This document shows, in pieces, positions 17,384-26,442 of a stretch of 64,000 bases of DNA. The translations under genes and the position numbers were made by a program. Within the stretch, counting starts at the first letter, position 1. Each line of letters starts with the position of its first letter. The stretch is from Pseudorhodoplanes sp049324435 (GTDB lineage Bacteria; Pseudomonadota; Alphaproteobacteria; Rhizobiales; Xanthobacteraceae). The DNA is taken from the NCBI GenBank assembly GCA_049324435.1, contig JBMOOQ010000006.1:39498-103497 (forward strand), read 5' to 3'. Under the pieces are notes generated by a model that was not told where the DNA came from, did no database searches, and worked only from the letters and a program-made list of their open reading frames with translations.

Positions 17384-18409
17384 ATGCGACCGGTCTTTCC
17401 GTTTTCCGCGATTGCCGGTCAGGACGAAATGAAGCTTGCGCTTCTGATTGTGTCGATCGACCCGTCGATCGGCGGCGTTCTTGTTTTCGGCGATCGCGGA
17501 ACAGGCAAGTCCACCGCGGTGCGCGCGCTCGCGGCGCTGCTTCCGAAAATGCGTGTGGTCGCCGGCTGCCGCTATCAGTGCGACCCCGGGGCGAATGGCT
17601 CGGGATGCGCCGAGTGTCAGGAGCGCGCGCGGTATGGCCCGCACAAGAGCAAGCTGGCACCTGTGCCGGTGGTCGATTTACCGCTGGGTGTCACCGAAGA
17701 CCGCGTGGTGGGTGCGCTCGATCTGGAGCGCGCGCTGAGTCAAGGCGTGAAAGCCTTCGAGCCGGGCCTGCTCGCGCGTGCACATCGCGGCTTTCTTTAT
17801 ATCGACGAGGTGAACCTTCTGGAGGACCACATCGTCGACCTTCTTCTCGATGTGGCTGCCTCCGGCGAAAACGTCGTCGAGCGCGAGGGACTCAGTGTGC
17901 GTCATCCCGCGCGCTTCGTGCTGATCGGCACCGGCAATCCGGAAGAGGGGGAATTGCGTCCGCAATTGCTCGATCGCTTCGGCCTGTCGGTCGAGGTTCG
18001 CACCCCCGCCGATATCGAAACGCGGATCGAGGTGGTACGGCGCCGCGATGCGTTCGATCGCAATCCGGCGGCGTTCATGCAGACCTGGGCAAAGCAGGAC
18101 GAAGCAATCCGCCGTTCGATTCAGGCGGCGCGCAAGCGTCTGCCCAACGTATCGGTCAGCGACAAGGCGCGCGAGCGAACAGCCCGCCTGTGCATGGATC
18201 TCGGCACCGATGGCCTGCGCGGCGAACTCACATTGATCCGGGCTGCCCGTGCGATTGCCGCTCTGGACGGGCAGAAGAGCGTCACCGACAGTCATCTCAA
18301 GCGCGCCGCGCCACTGGCGCTGCGCCATCGCCTGCGCCGCGATCCTCTCGACGAAGTCGGCTCCACCGCGCGGATCGATCGCGTCATGGCCGACATGTTC
18401 GGAGCATGA
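17384..18409 (+). CDS. bchI: Magnesium chelatase subunit BchI
   Basis: AAA+ ATPase subunit (341 aa) of the enzyme that inserts Mg2+ into protoporphyrin IX, the first committed step to bacteriochlorophyll. It forms the motor ring with BchD. Walker A GDRGTGKST at 36-44, Walker B FLYIDEVN at about 137-144, sensor GTGNPEEGELRPQLLDRFGL. Start ATG 17384. The stop overlaps bchD's ATG (ATGA), giving coupled translation. Expression is presumably repressed by PpsR at the palindrome 137 bp upstream. Confidence 0.97.
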   Translation: MRPVFPFSAIAGQDEMKLALLIVSIDPSIGGVLVFGDRGTGKSTAVRALAALLPKMRVVAGCRYQCDPGANGSGCAECQERARYGPHKSKLAPVPVVDLPLGVTEDRVVGALDLERALSQGVKAFEPGLLARAHRGFLYIDEVNLLEDHIVDLLLDVAASGENVVEREGLSVRHPARFVLIGTGNPEEGELRPQLLDRFGLSVEVRTPADIETRIEVVRRRDAFDRNPAAFMQTWAKQDEAIRRSIQAARKRLPNVSVSDKARERTARLCMDLGTDGLRGELTLIRAARAIAALDGQKSVTDSHLKRAAPLALRHRLRRDPLDEVGSTARIDRVMADMFGA

Positions 18410-20142
18410 GCGCGCGACCCGACACCCCGCGCCATGACGCGGCGCTGGCCGCGTGCATTTTTGCGGTCGATCCGGTTGCGCTTGGGGGGCTCGGCATTCG
18501 TGCATCGGCGGGCGAAAGCCGCGATGGCTTCGTCGCGGCCATCCGCGCGTTGCTCGCTCCGGACATTCCGGTCCGCAAAATTCCGCCATCGATTGATGTC
18601 GATCGCCTTCTCGGCGGACTGGACCTTGCGGCAACGCTTCGGTCGGGCCGGCCGGTCCTCGCTCGCGGTGTGCTGGCCGAGGCCGATGGCGGCGTCATCG
18701 TTGTGCCATCGGCAGAGCGCATGACGCCATCGCTGGCGGCGAAGCTCGGAGCCGCGCTCGATTGTGGCAGCGTTGCTATCGAACGGGATGGACTGACAGA
18801 GCGCTTGGACTGCCGGCTGGGCCTGATCCTGCTGGACGAAGGCATCGGTCCGGACGAAGGTGCGCCGGTTGCGCTTCTGGATCGCATGGCGTTGCATGCG
18901 ATCATCGAAGGTCCAATCGGCGCATTGCCATTCGATCACAAGGAGATCGTGTCCGCCCGCGCTGTGTCGACGCGCGTTGAGGCCGATGACAGCATCGCAA
19001 GGCTGCTTGCGGAAGCTGCACTGGCGTTCGGCGTTCATTCGAGCCGCGCCTGGACATTCGCGCTGCGGGTCGCGCGCATCCATGCCGCGCTGAACGGACG
19101 CCGGTCGGTCACACCGGACGACGCGGCAGCAGCTGCGCGTCTGGTCCTGGCACCTCGCGCAACGATCCTTCCTGAGACAGAACAGGCCGAGGACACGCCG
19201 CCGCCGCCGGACCCGAACGAGCAAAACGAAACGTTCGACGCCGAGCAGCAGCACTCCAACAACGACATGGTGATCGAAGCGGTTCGCGCGGCCATTCCTG
19301 CGGATTTGCTCGCGCGAATAGGCCAAACGGGCAGTACCAGGACGCGCGGTCCGAATGGCGGCCGGTCGGCGAACCTTCGCGCATCGTTGCGCCGTGGACG
19401 GCCGGCGGGAATCCGATCCGGCGATCTCAAGCCCGGCGTGCGGCTCAATCTCGTCGAAACCCTGAAAGCGGCGGCACCATGGCAGCGCCTTCGCGGCGCG
19501 GAGGCTTCACGCGCAGGCGCGCGTGTTCATGTGCGGCGCGAGGATTTCCGTATCGTCCGCTTCAAGCAGCCGAGCGAAACATTGACGATTTTCGTCGTCG
19601 ATGCGTCCGGGTCGTCCGCCTTTCATCGCCTCGCGGAAGCAAAAGGCGCGGTGGAATTGCTGCTCGCCGACTGCTACGTGCGGCGCGATCAGGTCGCCTT
19701 GCTCGCCTTTCGGGGGCAGTCCGCGGAACTCTTGTTGCCGCCGACCCGATCGCTCACACGTGCTAAGCGCTCGCTCGCGGCGTTGCCGGCCGGCGGCGCG
19801 ACGCCGCTGGCGCATGGAATCGATCAGGCCTGTCTCGTCGGTCAGTCGGCGATGCGGCGCGGGCAAACGCCGCTGGTCGTACTCCTCACCGATGGACGAG
19901 CCAATATCGGCCGGGATGGATCCGCAGGCCGCGAGCGGGCCGAGGCGGATGCGCTGGCAGCGAGCCGTCTGCTCCGTGCGCTGCGTATCAATGCGATACT
20001 GCTCGACACGTCGCAGCAGCCCAATCTCGCAGCGCGACGGCTCGCCGACGCGATGCAGGCGCGCTATGTTCCTTTGCCGCGCGCCAACGCCGCTGCCATT
20101 TCCGGCGCGGTCCAGTCGGCGCGCGAATACGCGGTGAGCTGA
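18406..20142 (+). CDS. bchD: Magnesium chelatase subunit BchD
   Basis: 578-aa subunit bridging BchI and BchH. An N-terminal degenerate AAA+ domain (about 1-250) lacks a proper P-loop, as usual for BchD. A Pro/Asp/Glu-rich linker (about 259-285, DTPPPPDPNEQNE) leads to a C-terminal integrin-I domain with the MIDAS motif DASGS at 399-403 and LLTDGRANIG downstream. The frame is open far upstream of 18406, but only the ATG overlapping the bchI stop fits the family. The gene after it is an alpha/beta hydrolase rather than the usual bchO. Confidence 0.96.
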   Translation: MSARPDTPRHDAALAACIFAVDPVALGGLGIRASAGESRDGFVAAIRALLAPDIPVRKIPPSIDVDRLLGGLDLAATLRSGRPVLARGVLAEADGGVIVVPSAERMTPSLAAKLGAALDCGSVAIERDGLTERLDCRLGLILLDEGIGPDEGAPVALLDRMALHAIIEGPIGALPFDHKEIVSARAVSTRVEADDSIARLLAEAALAFGVHSSRAWTFALRVARIHAALNGRRSVTPDDAAAAARLVLAPRATILPETEQAEDTPPPPDPNEQNETFDAEQQHSNNDMVIEAVRAAIPADLLARIGQTGSTRTRGPNGGRSANLRASLRRGRPAGIRSGDLKPGVRLNLVETLKAAAPWQRLRGAEASRAGARVHVRREDFRIVRFKQPSETLTIFVVDASGSSAFHRLAEAKGAVELLLADCYVRRDQVALLAFRGQSAELLLPPTRSLTRAKRSLAALPAGGATPLAHGIDQACLVGQSAMRRGQTPLVVLLTDGRANIGRDGSAGRERAEADALAASRLLRALRINAILLDTSQQPNLAARRLADAMQARYVPLPRANAAAISGAVQSAREYAVS

Positions 20143-20147
20143 AGCCG

Positions 20148-21050
20148 ATGGATTTGCCGAAAGCCCTCGATGCCGAGCGCATTGAAATGCCGTCTGCGGG
20201 CGGCCAGCTCAGTTATTACCGGTCCGGTCCGCCGTCCGCACACCAAGCACCGGCGATGCTGCTGGTCCACAGCATCAATGCGGCCGGCTCGGCCTACGAA
20301 ATGAAGCCGATTTTCGAGCATTTCAGATCGCAACGGATTGTCTATGCCATCGATCTGCCGGGTTTCGGATTTTCGGAACGCTCGGACCGGCCCTATAGCC
20401 CCCGCATCATGACCGATGCGGTGAACGCGATGGTCGATCGCATTCGCTCCGAGCAGGGCGAAAGGCCTGTCGATGCTATCGCCCTGTCGCTCGGCTCGGA
20501 GTTTCTGGCGAGGGCGGCTTCGGAACGACCGGAGCGGTACCGGACGCTCGGCCTGATCAGTCCGACCGGAATGGACAGCGGGGCTCCCTATGACGATGCG
20601 CCCGGTACGACGCGCGGCATGCCGTGGCTCTATGCCACTTTCCGCAATCCGATCTGGAGCCAGGCCTTTTTCGATCTGCTCACGTCGCGCGTGAGCATCC
20701 GCTTTTTCCTGAAAAAAACTTACGGCCGGTCCGAGATCGACGAGGACCTGCTGGAATACGACTACCTGACGACGCATCAGCCCGGGGCGCGCTACGCACC
20801 CTATCGCTTTGTGTCCGGCTATCTCTTCAGCAAAGACATCACGCGAATTTATCGTTCGCTCGCCGTGCCGGTCTGGGTCGCGCATGGGGTGCGCGGCGAT
20901 TTTGTGGATTACAGCGGGTTAAAGGAGTTTGCGCCGCGACCGAACTGGACCATCGAACGGATGCAGACCGGCGCATTGCCGCATTTCGAGATGCGGCAGG
21001 ATTTCCTGCGGCGCTACGAAACCTTCCTCGCGCGCGCTGCCGCGCCGTAG
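20148..21050 (+). CDS. Alpha/beta-fold hydrolase inserted after bchD
   Basis: 300-aa hydrolase with the catalytic triad visible: nucleophile Ser in ALSLGSEF (about residue 122), Asp in HGVRGDF, His in GALPHFEM. Five bp downstream of bchD, so almost surely in that operon. It is distinct from the true BchO further right (24007). Related hydrolases appear in tetrapyrrole clusters, but the substrate is not evident; chlorophyllide-ester cleavage, or an assisting role like BchO, would be guesses. No signal peptide. Confidence 0.8.
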   Translation: MDLPKALDAERIEMPSAGGQLSYYRSGPPSAHQAPAMLLVHSINAAGSAYEMKPIFEHFRSQRIVYAIDLPGFGFSERSDRPYSPRIMTDAVNAMVDRIRSEQGERPVDAIALSLGSEFLARAASERPERYRTLGLISPTGMDSGAPYDDAPGTTRGMPWLYATFRNPIWSQAFFDLLTSRVSIRFFLKKTYGRSEIDEDLLEYDYLTTHQPGARYAPYRFVSGYLFSKDITRIYRSLAVPVWVAHGVRGDFVDYSGLKEFAPRPNWTIERMQTGALPHFEMRQDFLRRYETFLARAAAP

Positions 21051-21147
21051 TAAGAGTCCAGACAAGACCGCTAACAGATCTTCGACATCCAAAGAGGTTC
21101 ATTCGCGTTTGACACGGCGTTGCTGATCCAGAACCGGAGGCCGCGTG

Positions 21148-21930
21148 ATGACACTCGAAGCTCTCGTCTTCGATCTCGACGGTACCTTTGTCGATACCGA
21201 CGAACTGCATCGGCGCGCGTTCAATCAGGCCTTTCTGGAATTCAATCTCGGGTTCGAGTGGAAACCTGAACTCTACGAGACGCTTCTGACGGTCTCTGGT
21301 GGAGCGGATCGCATTCGTCACTACATCGACGGCTGTTCGCTTTCGCAGGAGCAGAAGGCCGCGCTCCACGCCGTCGTTCCCGCGGTGCATCGCGAGAAAA
21401 CGCGCATCTACGGCGAATTGCTGTCGGACAATGCGGTCAGGCTGCGCTCGGGCGTGCGGCGCCTCATGGCCGAAGCGAGTCAGGCCGGATTGCAGATCGG
21501 TGTCGTGGCGACTTCGGCATCGGCCAATATGCAGCCGCTGATTATGTCGGTGCTTGGCCGGGAAGGGGCATCGGATATCCGGGCCTTTGTGTCTGCCGAC
21601 CGCGTGGCAAACAAGAAGCCGGCGCCAGACATATACCTTCTCGCAACCTCCATGCTCGGCGTCGCTCCGGACGTTTGCGTCGCATTCGAGGATTCGACCA
21701 ACGGGGTGCGAGCTGCGAAGGGCGCCGGATTGTTCACCATCGCGACGCCAAGCCGATGGACGCGCACCCAGGATTTCTCCGCGGCGGATGTTTGCCTGAG
21801 CGAGCTCGGCGATCCTGAGACGCCGCTCGGCGACGCCGACGCAGCCCGCATCGGCGGCGCGCGCTATGTCGGGCTGACGGAAGTGCGAGCGTTATTCGCC
21901 GCATCGGGCGCTGTTGCTGCATCGCAATGA
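21148..21930 (+). CDS. HAD-IA phosphatase, CbbY-like
   Basis: 260-aa haloacid-dehalogenase hydrolase: motif I FDLDGTFVDTDELHRRAFN, motif II VVATSASAN, motif III K in VANKKPAPDIY, motif IV FEDSTNGVRAAKGAG. The start region (TDELHRRAFN) and overall pattern resemble CbbY, which removes xylulose-1,5-bisphosphate, a RuBisCO inhibitor. ATG 21148 follows a GTG and has GGAGG 7 bp upstream. It is about 100 bp after the hydrolase and upstream of the PpsR sites of dxs. A role in carbon fixation is inference, since no cbb genes are in view. Confidence 0.8.
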   Translation: MTLEALVFDLDGTFVDTDELHRRAFNQAFLEFNLGFEWKPELYETLLTVSGGADRIRHYIDGCSLSQEQKAALHAVVPAVHREKTRIYGELLSDNAVRLRSGVRRLMAEASQAGLQIGVVATSASANMQPLIMSVLGREGASDIRAFVSADRVANKKPAPDIYLLATSMLGVAPDVCVAFEDSTNGVRAAKGAGLFTIATPSRWTRTQDFSAADVCLSELGDPETPLGDADAARIGGARYVGLTEVRALFAASGAVAASQ

Positions 21931-21943
21931 ACCTCAGATCGGC

Positions 21944-21986
21944 TGTCAATTTAAGATGACACTATATGTGTCAATCGATATAATCA
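21944..21986. promoter_or_regulatory. Tandem PpsR/CrtJ sites upstream of dxs
   Basis: A perfect TGT-N12-ACA lies at 21944-21961. A second copy, TGT-N12-TCA with one mismatch, starts 25 bp later at 21969-21986. The overlap between them also contains TGACAC-TATAT-GTGTCA (21957-21973). Position, 83 bp before the dxs ATG, makes this the likely operator of dxs-bchO-crtI-crtB. Confidence 0.8.
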
Positions 21987-22068
21987 GTTAGATGAGGCTC
22001 TGTGCGGGCCTCTCTCAACAGGGAGGATTGCGGTCTGTTCTTCTCGGGGCAGGCGGCAATCGCGGGAC

Positions 22069-23994
22069 ATGGGCGACTGTCGCAAAGCCTCACGCCTGCT
22101 CGACCGTATCGACATCCCGAACGATCTCAGATCGCTGCGCGAGCGCGACCTGCCGCAGGTCGCGGACGAGGTTCGCGACGAGATGATCCGGGCGGTCGCC
22201 GTGACCGGCGGACATCTCGGGGCCGGACTTGGCGTCGTCGAACTCACAGTTGCTCTTCATTACATCTTCGATACGCCGAACGACCGGCTGATCTGGGATG
22301 TCGGCCATCAGGCCTATCCGCACAAGATCCTCACTGGACGGCGCGATCGTATCCGCACGCTCCGGCAAGGTGGCGGTCTTTCCGGCTTCACCAAGCGCGC
22401 CGAGAGCGAATACGACCCGTTCGGCGCCGCGCATTCGTCCACGTCGATCTCCGCAGGGCTCGGCATGGCTGTGGCGCGAGACCTCCAGGGCGAAAAGCGC
22501 AATATCGTCTGCGTGATCGGCGACGGCGCGATGTCGGCAGGCATGGCCTATGAGGCGATGAACAATGCCGGCGCGATGGATTCCCGGCTGATCGTCATTC
22601 TCAACGACAATGACATGTCGATTGCACCGCCGGTCGGAGCGATGTCGGCCTATCTCGCCCGCGCCATTTCCGGGCGCACCTATCTGTCGGTCCGCGAAAG
22701 GCTGAAGCGTATTTCGAAAACACTGCCGAAATTCTTTGCCGGGCAGGCCGCGCGGACGGAAGCCTTTGCGCGCAATTTCTGGACCGGCGGCACGCTGTTC
22801 GAGGAGCTCGGCTTCTATTATGTCGGACCGATTGACGGTCACGATTTCAGCCATTTGCTGCCGGTGCTGCGCAACGTGCGCGACGCACCGCACGGGCCGA
22901 TTCTCGTCCATGTCGTCACGAAGAAGGGCAAAGGCTATGCGCCCGCGGAAGCGGCGGCCGACAAATATCATGGTGTTGTAAAATTCGATGTCGCGACCGG
23001 CAAGCAGGCGAAGACCCAAAGCAGCGCGCCCTCCTACACCAAGGTGTTCGGCGAAAGCCTGGTAAAAGAGGCCCGCAAGGACGAGCGGATCGTCGGCATC
23101 ACTGCGGCGATGCCGGCCGGCACCGGCCTCGATATTTTCCAGAGGGCGTTTCCGAAGCGCTTCTTCGATGTCGGCATTGCGGAACAGCATGCCGTAACCT
23201 TCGCCGCGGGCCTTGCAGCGGATGGCATGAAACCGTTCGCGGCGATCTACTCCACCTTCCTGCAGCGTGCCTACGACCAGGTCGTGCACGATGTTGCAAT
23301 CCAGAAGCTGCCCGTCCGCTTCGCGCTCGATCGCGCGGGGCTTGTCGGCGCGGATGGCCCGACCCATGCCGGATCGTTCGATCTCGCTTATCTCGGCTGC
23401 CTTCCCGGCTTTGTCATCATGGCGGCTGCGGACGAGGCCGAACTCGTCCACATGGTCGCGACCGCCGCAGCCCACGATGAGGGACCGATTGCGTTCCGCT
23501 ATCCGCGCGGCGATGGAGAGGGCGTGGCGATACCTGAGACAGGGACGCCACTCGAGATCGGTCGCGGCCGTATCATCAGCGAAGGCACGACGATTGCGCT
23601 GCTCTCGCTCGGCACGCGCCTGGCGGAATGCCGCAAGGCGGCTGCCGAATTGGCGCGCTTCGGGCTGTCCGTCACAATTGCCGATGCGCGCTTTGCCAAA
23701 CCGATCGACACGGACCTGGTCCTTCGTCTCGCCCGCGAGCATGAGGTGCTCATCACCGTCGAGGAGGGATCTGCCGGCGGATTTGGCGCGCATGTTCTGC
23801 ACTTGCTAGCGCGGCACGGCGTGCTCGATCGCGGTCTCAAAGTGCGCAGCATGGTGCTGCCGGATGAGTTTATCGATCAGGACAGTCCCGCGGCGATGTA
23901 CGCAAAAGCCGGTCTCGACAGCCGCGGTATCGTTGCAACCGCAATCGAGGCGCTGGGGCATGACCGGATGAGGACCGCACGGTTACGTGCGTGA
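22069..23994 (+). CDS. dxs: 1-deoxy-D-xylulose-5-phosphate synthase
   Basis: 641-aa TPP enzyme making DXP from pyruvate and glyceraldehyde-3-phosphate, the entry step of the MEP isoprenoid pathway; it feeds carotenoids and the BChl esterifying alcohol. Seen: HLGAGLGVVELTVALHY, WDVGHQAYPHKILTGRR, TPP motif GDGAMSAGMAYEAMNNAG, and the transketolase domain DVGIAEQHAVTFAAGLA with DGPTHAG. Full length. The ATG at 22069 lacks a strong ribosome site. Being in the PGC behind PpsR operators implies a second, photosynthesis-dedicated DXS in addition to a housekeeping copy elsewhere; the latter is inference. Confidence 0.95.
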   Translation: MGDCRKASRLLDRIDIPNDLRSLRERDLPQVADEVRDEMIRAVAVTGGHLGAGLGVVELTVALHYIFDTPNDRLIWDVGHQAYPHKILTGRRDRIRTLRQGGGLSGFTKRAESEYDPFGAAHSSTSISAGLGMAVARDLQGEKRNIVCVIGDGAMSAGMAYEAMNNAGAMDSRLIVILNDNDMSIAPPVGAMSAYLARAISGRTYLSVRERLKRISKTLPKFFAGQAARTEAFARNFWTGGTLFEELGFYYVGPIDGHDFSHLLPVLRNVRDAPHGPILVHVVTKKGKGYAPAEAAADKYHGVVKFDVATGKQAKTQSSAPSYTKVFGESLVKEARKDERIVGITAAMPAGTGLDIFQRAFPKRFFDVGIAEQHAVTFAAGLAADGMKPFAAIYSTFLQRAYDQVVHDVAIQKLPVRFALDRAGLVGADGPTHAGSFDLAYLGCLPGFVIMAAADEAELVHMVATAAAHDEGPIAFRYPRGDGEGVAIPETGTPLEIGRGRIISEGTTIALLSLGTRLAECRKAAAELARFGLSVTIADARFAKPIDTDLVLRLAREHEVLITVEEGSAGGFGAHVLHLLARHGVLDRGLKVRSMVLPDEFIDQDSPAAMYAKAGLDSRGIVATAIEALGHDRMRTARLRA

Positions 23995-24006
23995 AAGCTG
24001 TGACGG

Positions 24007-24900
24007 ATGCGGCAGAGCCTGAACTGGGAGCGCTACGGGCATGACTGGCCGAACCGCGAAGCGAGCCGCTTCATCCGCGCCAGCGGCATCGTGTGGCATG
24101 TCCAGATCATGGGCGCGGGGCCGCCAGTCCTGCTCCTGCACGGCACGGGTGCGAGCGTGCATTCCTTCGCCGCGCTCATGCCGCTGCTTGCGTCCGACTT
24201 TACGCTTGTCGCGCCGGATCTGCCGGGGCAGGGATTCACACAAGCGCCGCCGCGGGAGTTTCTTTCTCTTCCGGGCATGGCGCGCGCCATTGCCGGCTTG
24301 CTGCGCGAACTCGACATCCGTCCGCAGCTCGCTGTCGGGCATTCGGCGGGGGCAGCAGTGGCGATTCAGATGACCGTATCGCGCCAGATCGCGCCCCGCG
24401 CGATCGTCAGCCTGAACGGCGCGCTGCTGCCGCTCAGCGGCATGGCAGGCCAGATCTTTGCGCCGCTGGCAAAGCTCCTCACCGCCATTCCATTCGTGTC
24501 CGATCTGTTTGCGCGGCGCGCTGGCGATCCGACGGCGATCGAGCGCATGATCGAGCAGACCGGCTCCAATCTCGATGAGCGAGGCAAGGAACTCTATCGA
24601 AGGCTCGCGAGCAACCCGGCGCATGTCGCAGCCGCGCTCGGCATGATGGCGCACTGGGATTTGCGCTCTTTTGCAGCCGAACTGCCCAGACTGAAGGTCC
24701 CGCTGACGCTGGTGGTAGGGTCAAACGACCGCACAATTCCGCCGTCCCAGGCCGAGCATGTGCGCGAAATCGTGCCCCAGGCAAAGATCGTGACGTTGCC
24801 GGGCCTTGGCCATCTCGCGCATGAGGAGCGGCCGGAACAATGCGCGGCCATCATTCGTGCTGTGGCGCAGGACGCAGGTTTGACGGCGGAGGCAGGATAG
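24007..24900 (+). CDS. bchO: BchO, putative magnesium chelatase accessory hydrolase
   Basis: 297-aa alpha/beta hydrolase of the BchO family, a conserved companion of Mg chelatase in purple bacteria with an unproven role. The opening WERYGHDWPNREASRFIRASGI is typical of BchO, and GHSAGAAVAIQM holds the nucleophile position. In most clusters bchO follows bchD directly; here it is 3.9 kb away, between dxs (12 bp) and crtI (3 bp). Confidence 0.92.
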   Translation: MRQSLNWERYGHDWPNREASRFIRASGIVWHVQIMGAGPPVLLLHGTGASVHSFAALMPLLASDFTLVAPDLPGQGFTQAPPREFLSLPGMARAIAGLLRELDIRPQLAVGHSAGAAVAIQMTVSRQIAPRAIVSLNGALLPLSGMAGQIFAPLAKLLTAIPFVSDLFARRAGDPTAIERMIEQTGSNLDERGKELYRRLASNPAHVAAALGMMAHWDLRSFAAELPRLKVPLTLVVGSNDRTIPPSQAEHVREIVPQAKIVTLPGLGHLAHEERPEQCAAIIRAVAQDAGLTAEAG

Positions 24901-24903
24901 CCA

Positions 24904-26442
24904 ATGCTCGACATCACCGGCTATCGCGGATCGACCGGGTCGCGCCATGACGGCCGCCCGCATGCGATCGTGATCGGTTCGGGCTTCGGCGGCCTGGCGT
25001 CTGCAATCCGGCTGGGAGCGCGCGGCTATCGCGTGACCGTGCTGGAGAAACTCGATGCACCGGGCGGGCGCGCTCGCGTGCACCGGCAGGACGGATTCAC
25101 GTTCGACGCCGGGCCGACCATTGTCACCGCGCCGTTCCTGTTTGAGGAATTATGGGCGATGTGCGGGCGCAAATTGTCCGACGACATCGATCTGCGTCCG
25201 GTATCGCCGTTCTATCGTATCCGGTTTCACGATGGCGATACTTTCGACTATTCCGGCGATCCGCAAGCGATGGAGCGCGAAGTGGCGCGAATCGCGCCCG
25301 GTGATCTCGAAGGCTATCGCTCCTTCATGGCGGTGAGCGAAGCGACGTATCGCGCAGGCTTCGAGCGGCTCGGCCATGTTCCGTTCGGATCGATCATGGA
25401 CATGGTCCGCATCCTTCCCGATCTCGCGCGGCTGCAATGTTTCCGGTCGGTTCATGGCGAAGTGGCCCGTCATGTCCGCAGCGAGAAGCTGCGCCAGGTG
25501 CTGAGCTTCCACCCGCTCCTGATCGGAGGAAATCCTTTCACCGCGACGTCGATCTATTGTCTCATCGCGTTTCTGGAGCGCGAATACGGCGTGCATTTCG
25601 CGATGGGCGGCACCGGCAGATTGGTGTCCGGGATGGTCCGGCTGATCGAAGGGCAGGGCGGCACGGTCCATTGCAACACACCCGTGCGCCGCATTGCCAT
25701 CGATCGCGGCGCGGCGATCGGCGTCCAACTCGACGATGGCAGCTTCCTGCCTTCCGACATCGTGATCTCGAATGCCGATTCCGCGACCACCTACCGCGAT
25801 CTGGTCGACGCACGCTTCCGCAAACGCTGGACCGACCGAAAGATCGAGCGCGCGCGCTACTCGATGAGCCTGTTCGTCTGGTATTTCGGGACGCGGCGGC
25901 AATATCCGGATGTGCAGCATCACACCATCATGCTGGGGCCGCGCTACCGCGAGCTGCTGAACGATATTTTCAGCCGGAAGGTTCTAGCCGGTGACTTCAG
26001 CCTCTATCTTCATCGTCCGACGGCGACCGATCCGTCGCTGGCGCCTCCCGGCTGCGATGCCTTCTACGTGCTCTCGCCGGTGCCGCATCTCGAAGCGGGA
26101 ATCGACTGGAGCACGGCAGCCGAACCGTACCGTGCCCACATCGCCCGCTATCTCGGCGAGACGCTGCTGCCCAACATGGAAAATGAAGTCGTCACATCGC
26201 TCTTGCTGACGCCGCAGGACTTCCAGGATGATCTGTCCTCCTTCCGGGGCGCCGCCTTCGGCCTCGAGCCGGTATTGTGGCAGAGCGCATGGTTCCGTCC
26301 GCACAACAAGAGCGAAGATATCGAGAATCTTTTCATCGTCGGTGCAGGAACGCATCCCGGCGCGGGGCTGCCCGGCGTCCTCTCATCCGCACGCATACTC
26401 GACACGGTGGTGCCCGATGCCATGGCTTTTGCCGAACGCTAG
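24904..26442 (+). CDS. crtI: Phytoene desaturase CrtI
   Basis: 512-aa FAD enzyme converting phytoene to neurosporene or lycopene. The N-terminal dinucleotide motif is VIGSGFGGLASAIRLGARGYRVTVLEK, and the C-terminal substrate/FAD motif is LFIVGAGTHPGAGLPGVLSSA. The 3' end overlaps crtB by 26 bp. Together with CrtC, D and F the set fits lycopene-derived spirilloxanthin rather than spheroidene. Confidence 0.96.
   Translation: MLDITGYRGSTGSRHDGRPHAIVIGSGFGGLASAIRLGARGYRVTVLEKLDAPGGRARVHRQDGFTFDAGPTIVTAPFLFEELWAMCGRKLSDDIDLRPVSPFYRIRFHDGDTFDYSGDPQAMEREVARIAPGDLEGYRSFMAVSEATYRAGFERLGHVPFGSIMDMVRILPDLARLQCFRSVHGEVARHVRSEKLRQVLSFHPLLIGGNPFTATSIYCLIAFLEREYGVHFAMGGTGRLVSGMVRLIEGQGGTVHCNTPVRRIAIDRGAAIGVQLDDGSFLPSDIVISNADSATTYRDLVDARFRKRWTDRKIERARYSMSLFVWYFGTRRQYPDVQHHTIMLGPRYRELLNDIFSRKVLAGDFSLYLHRPTATDPSLAPPGCDAFYVLSPVPHLEAGIDWSTAAEPYRAHIARYLGETLLPNMENEVVTSLLLTPQDFQDDLSSFRGAAFGLEPVLWQSAWFRPHNKSEDIENLFIVGAGTHPGAGLPGVLSSARILDTVVPDAMAFAER

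Noticed and set aside
17578..18405. Open 276-codon extension in front of bchD
   Set aside because: It lies entirely within bchI in another frame and is Arg/Ser rich; BchD homology begins at the ATG 18406.
22090..23802. 570-codon minus-strand frame across dxs
   Set aside because: A long antisense frame caused by high G+C codon use in dxs; dxs itself has all catalytic motifs.
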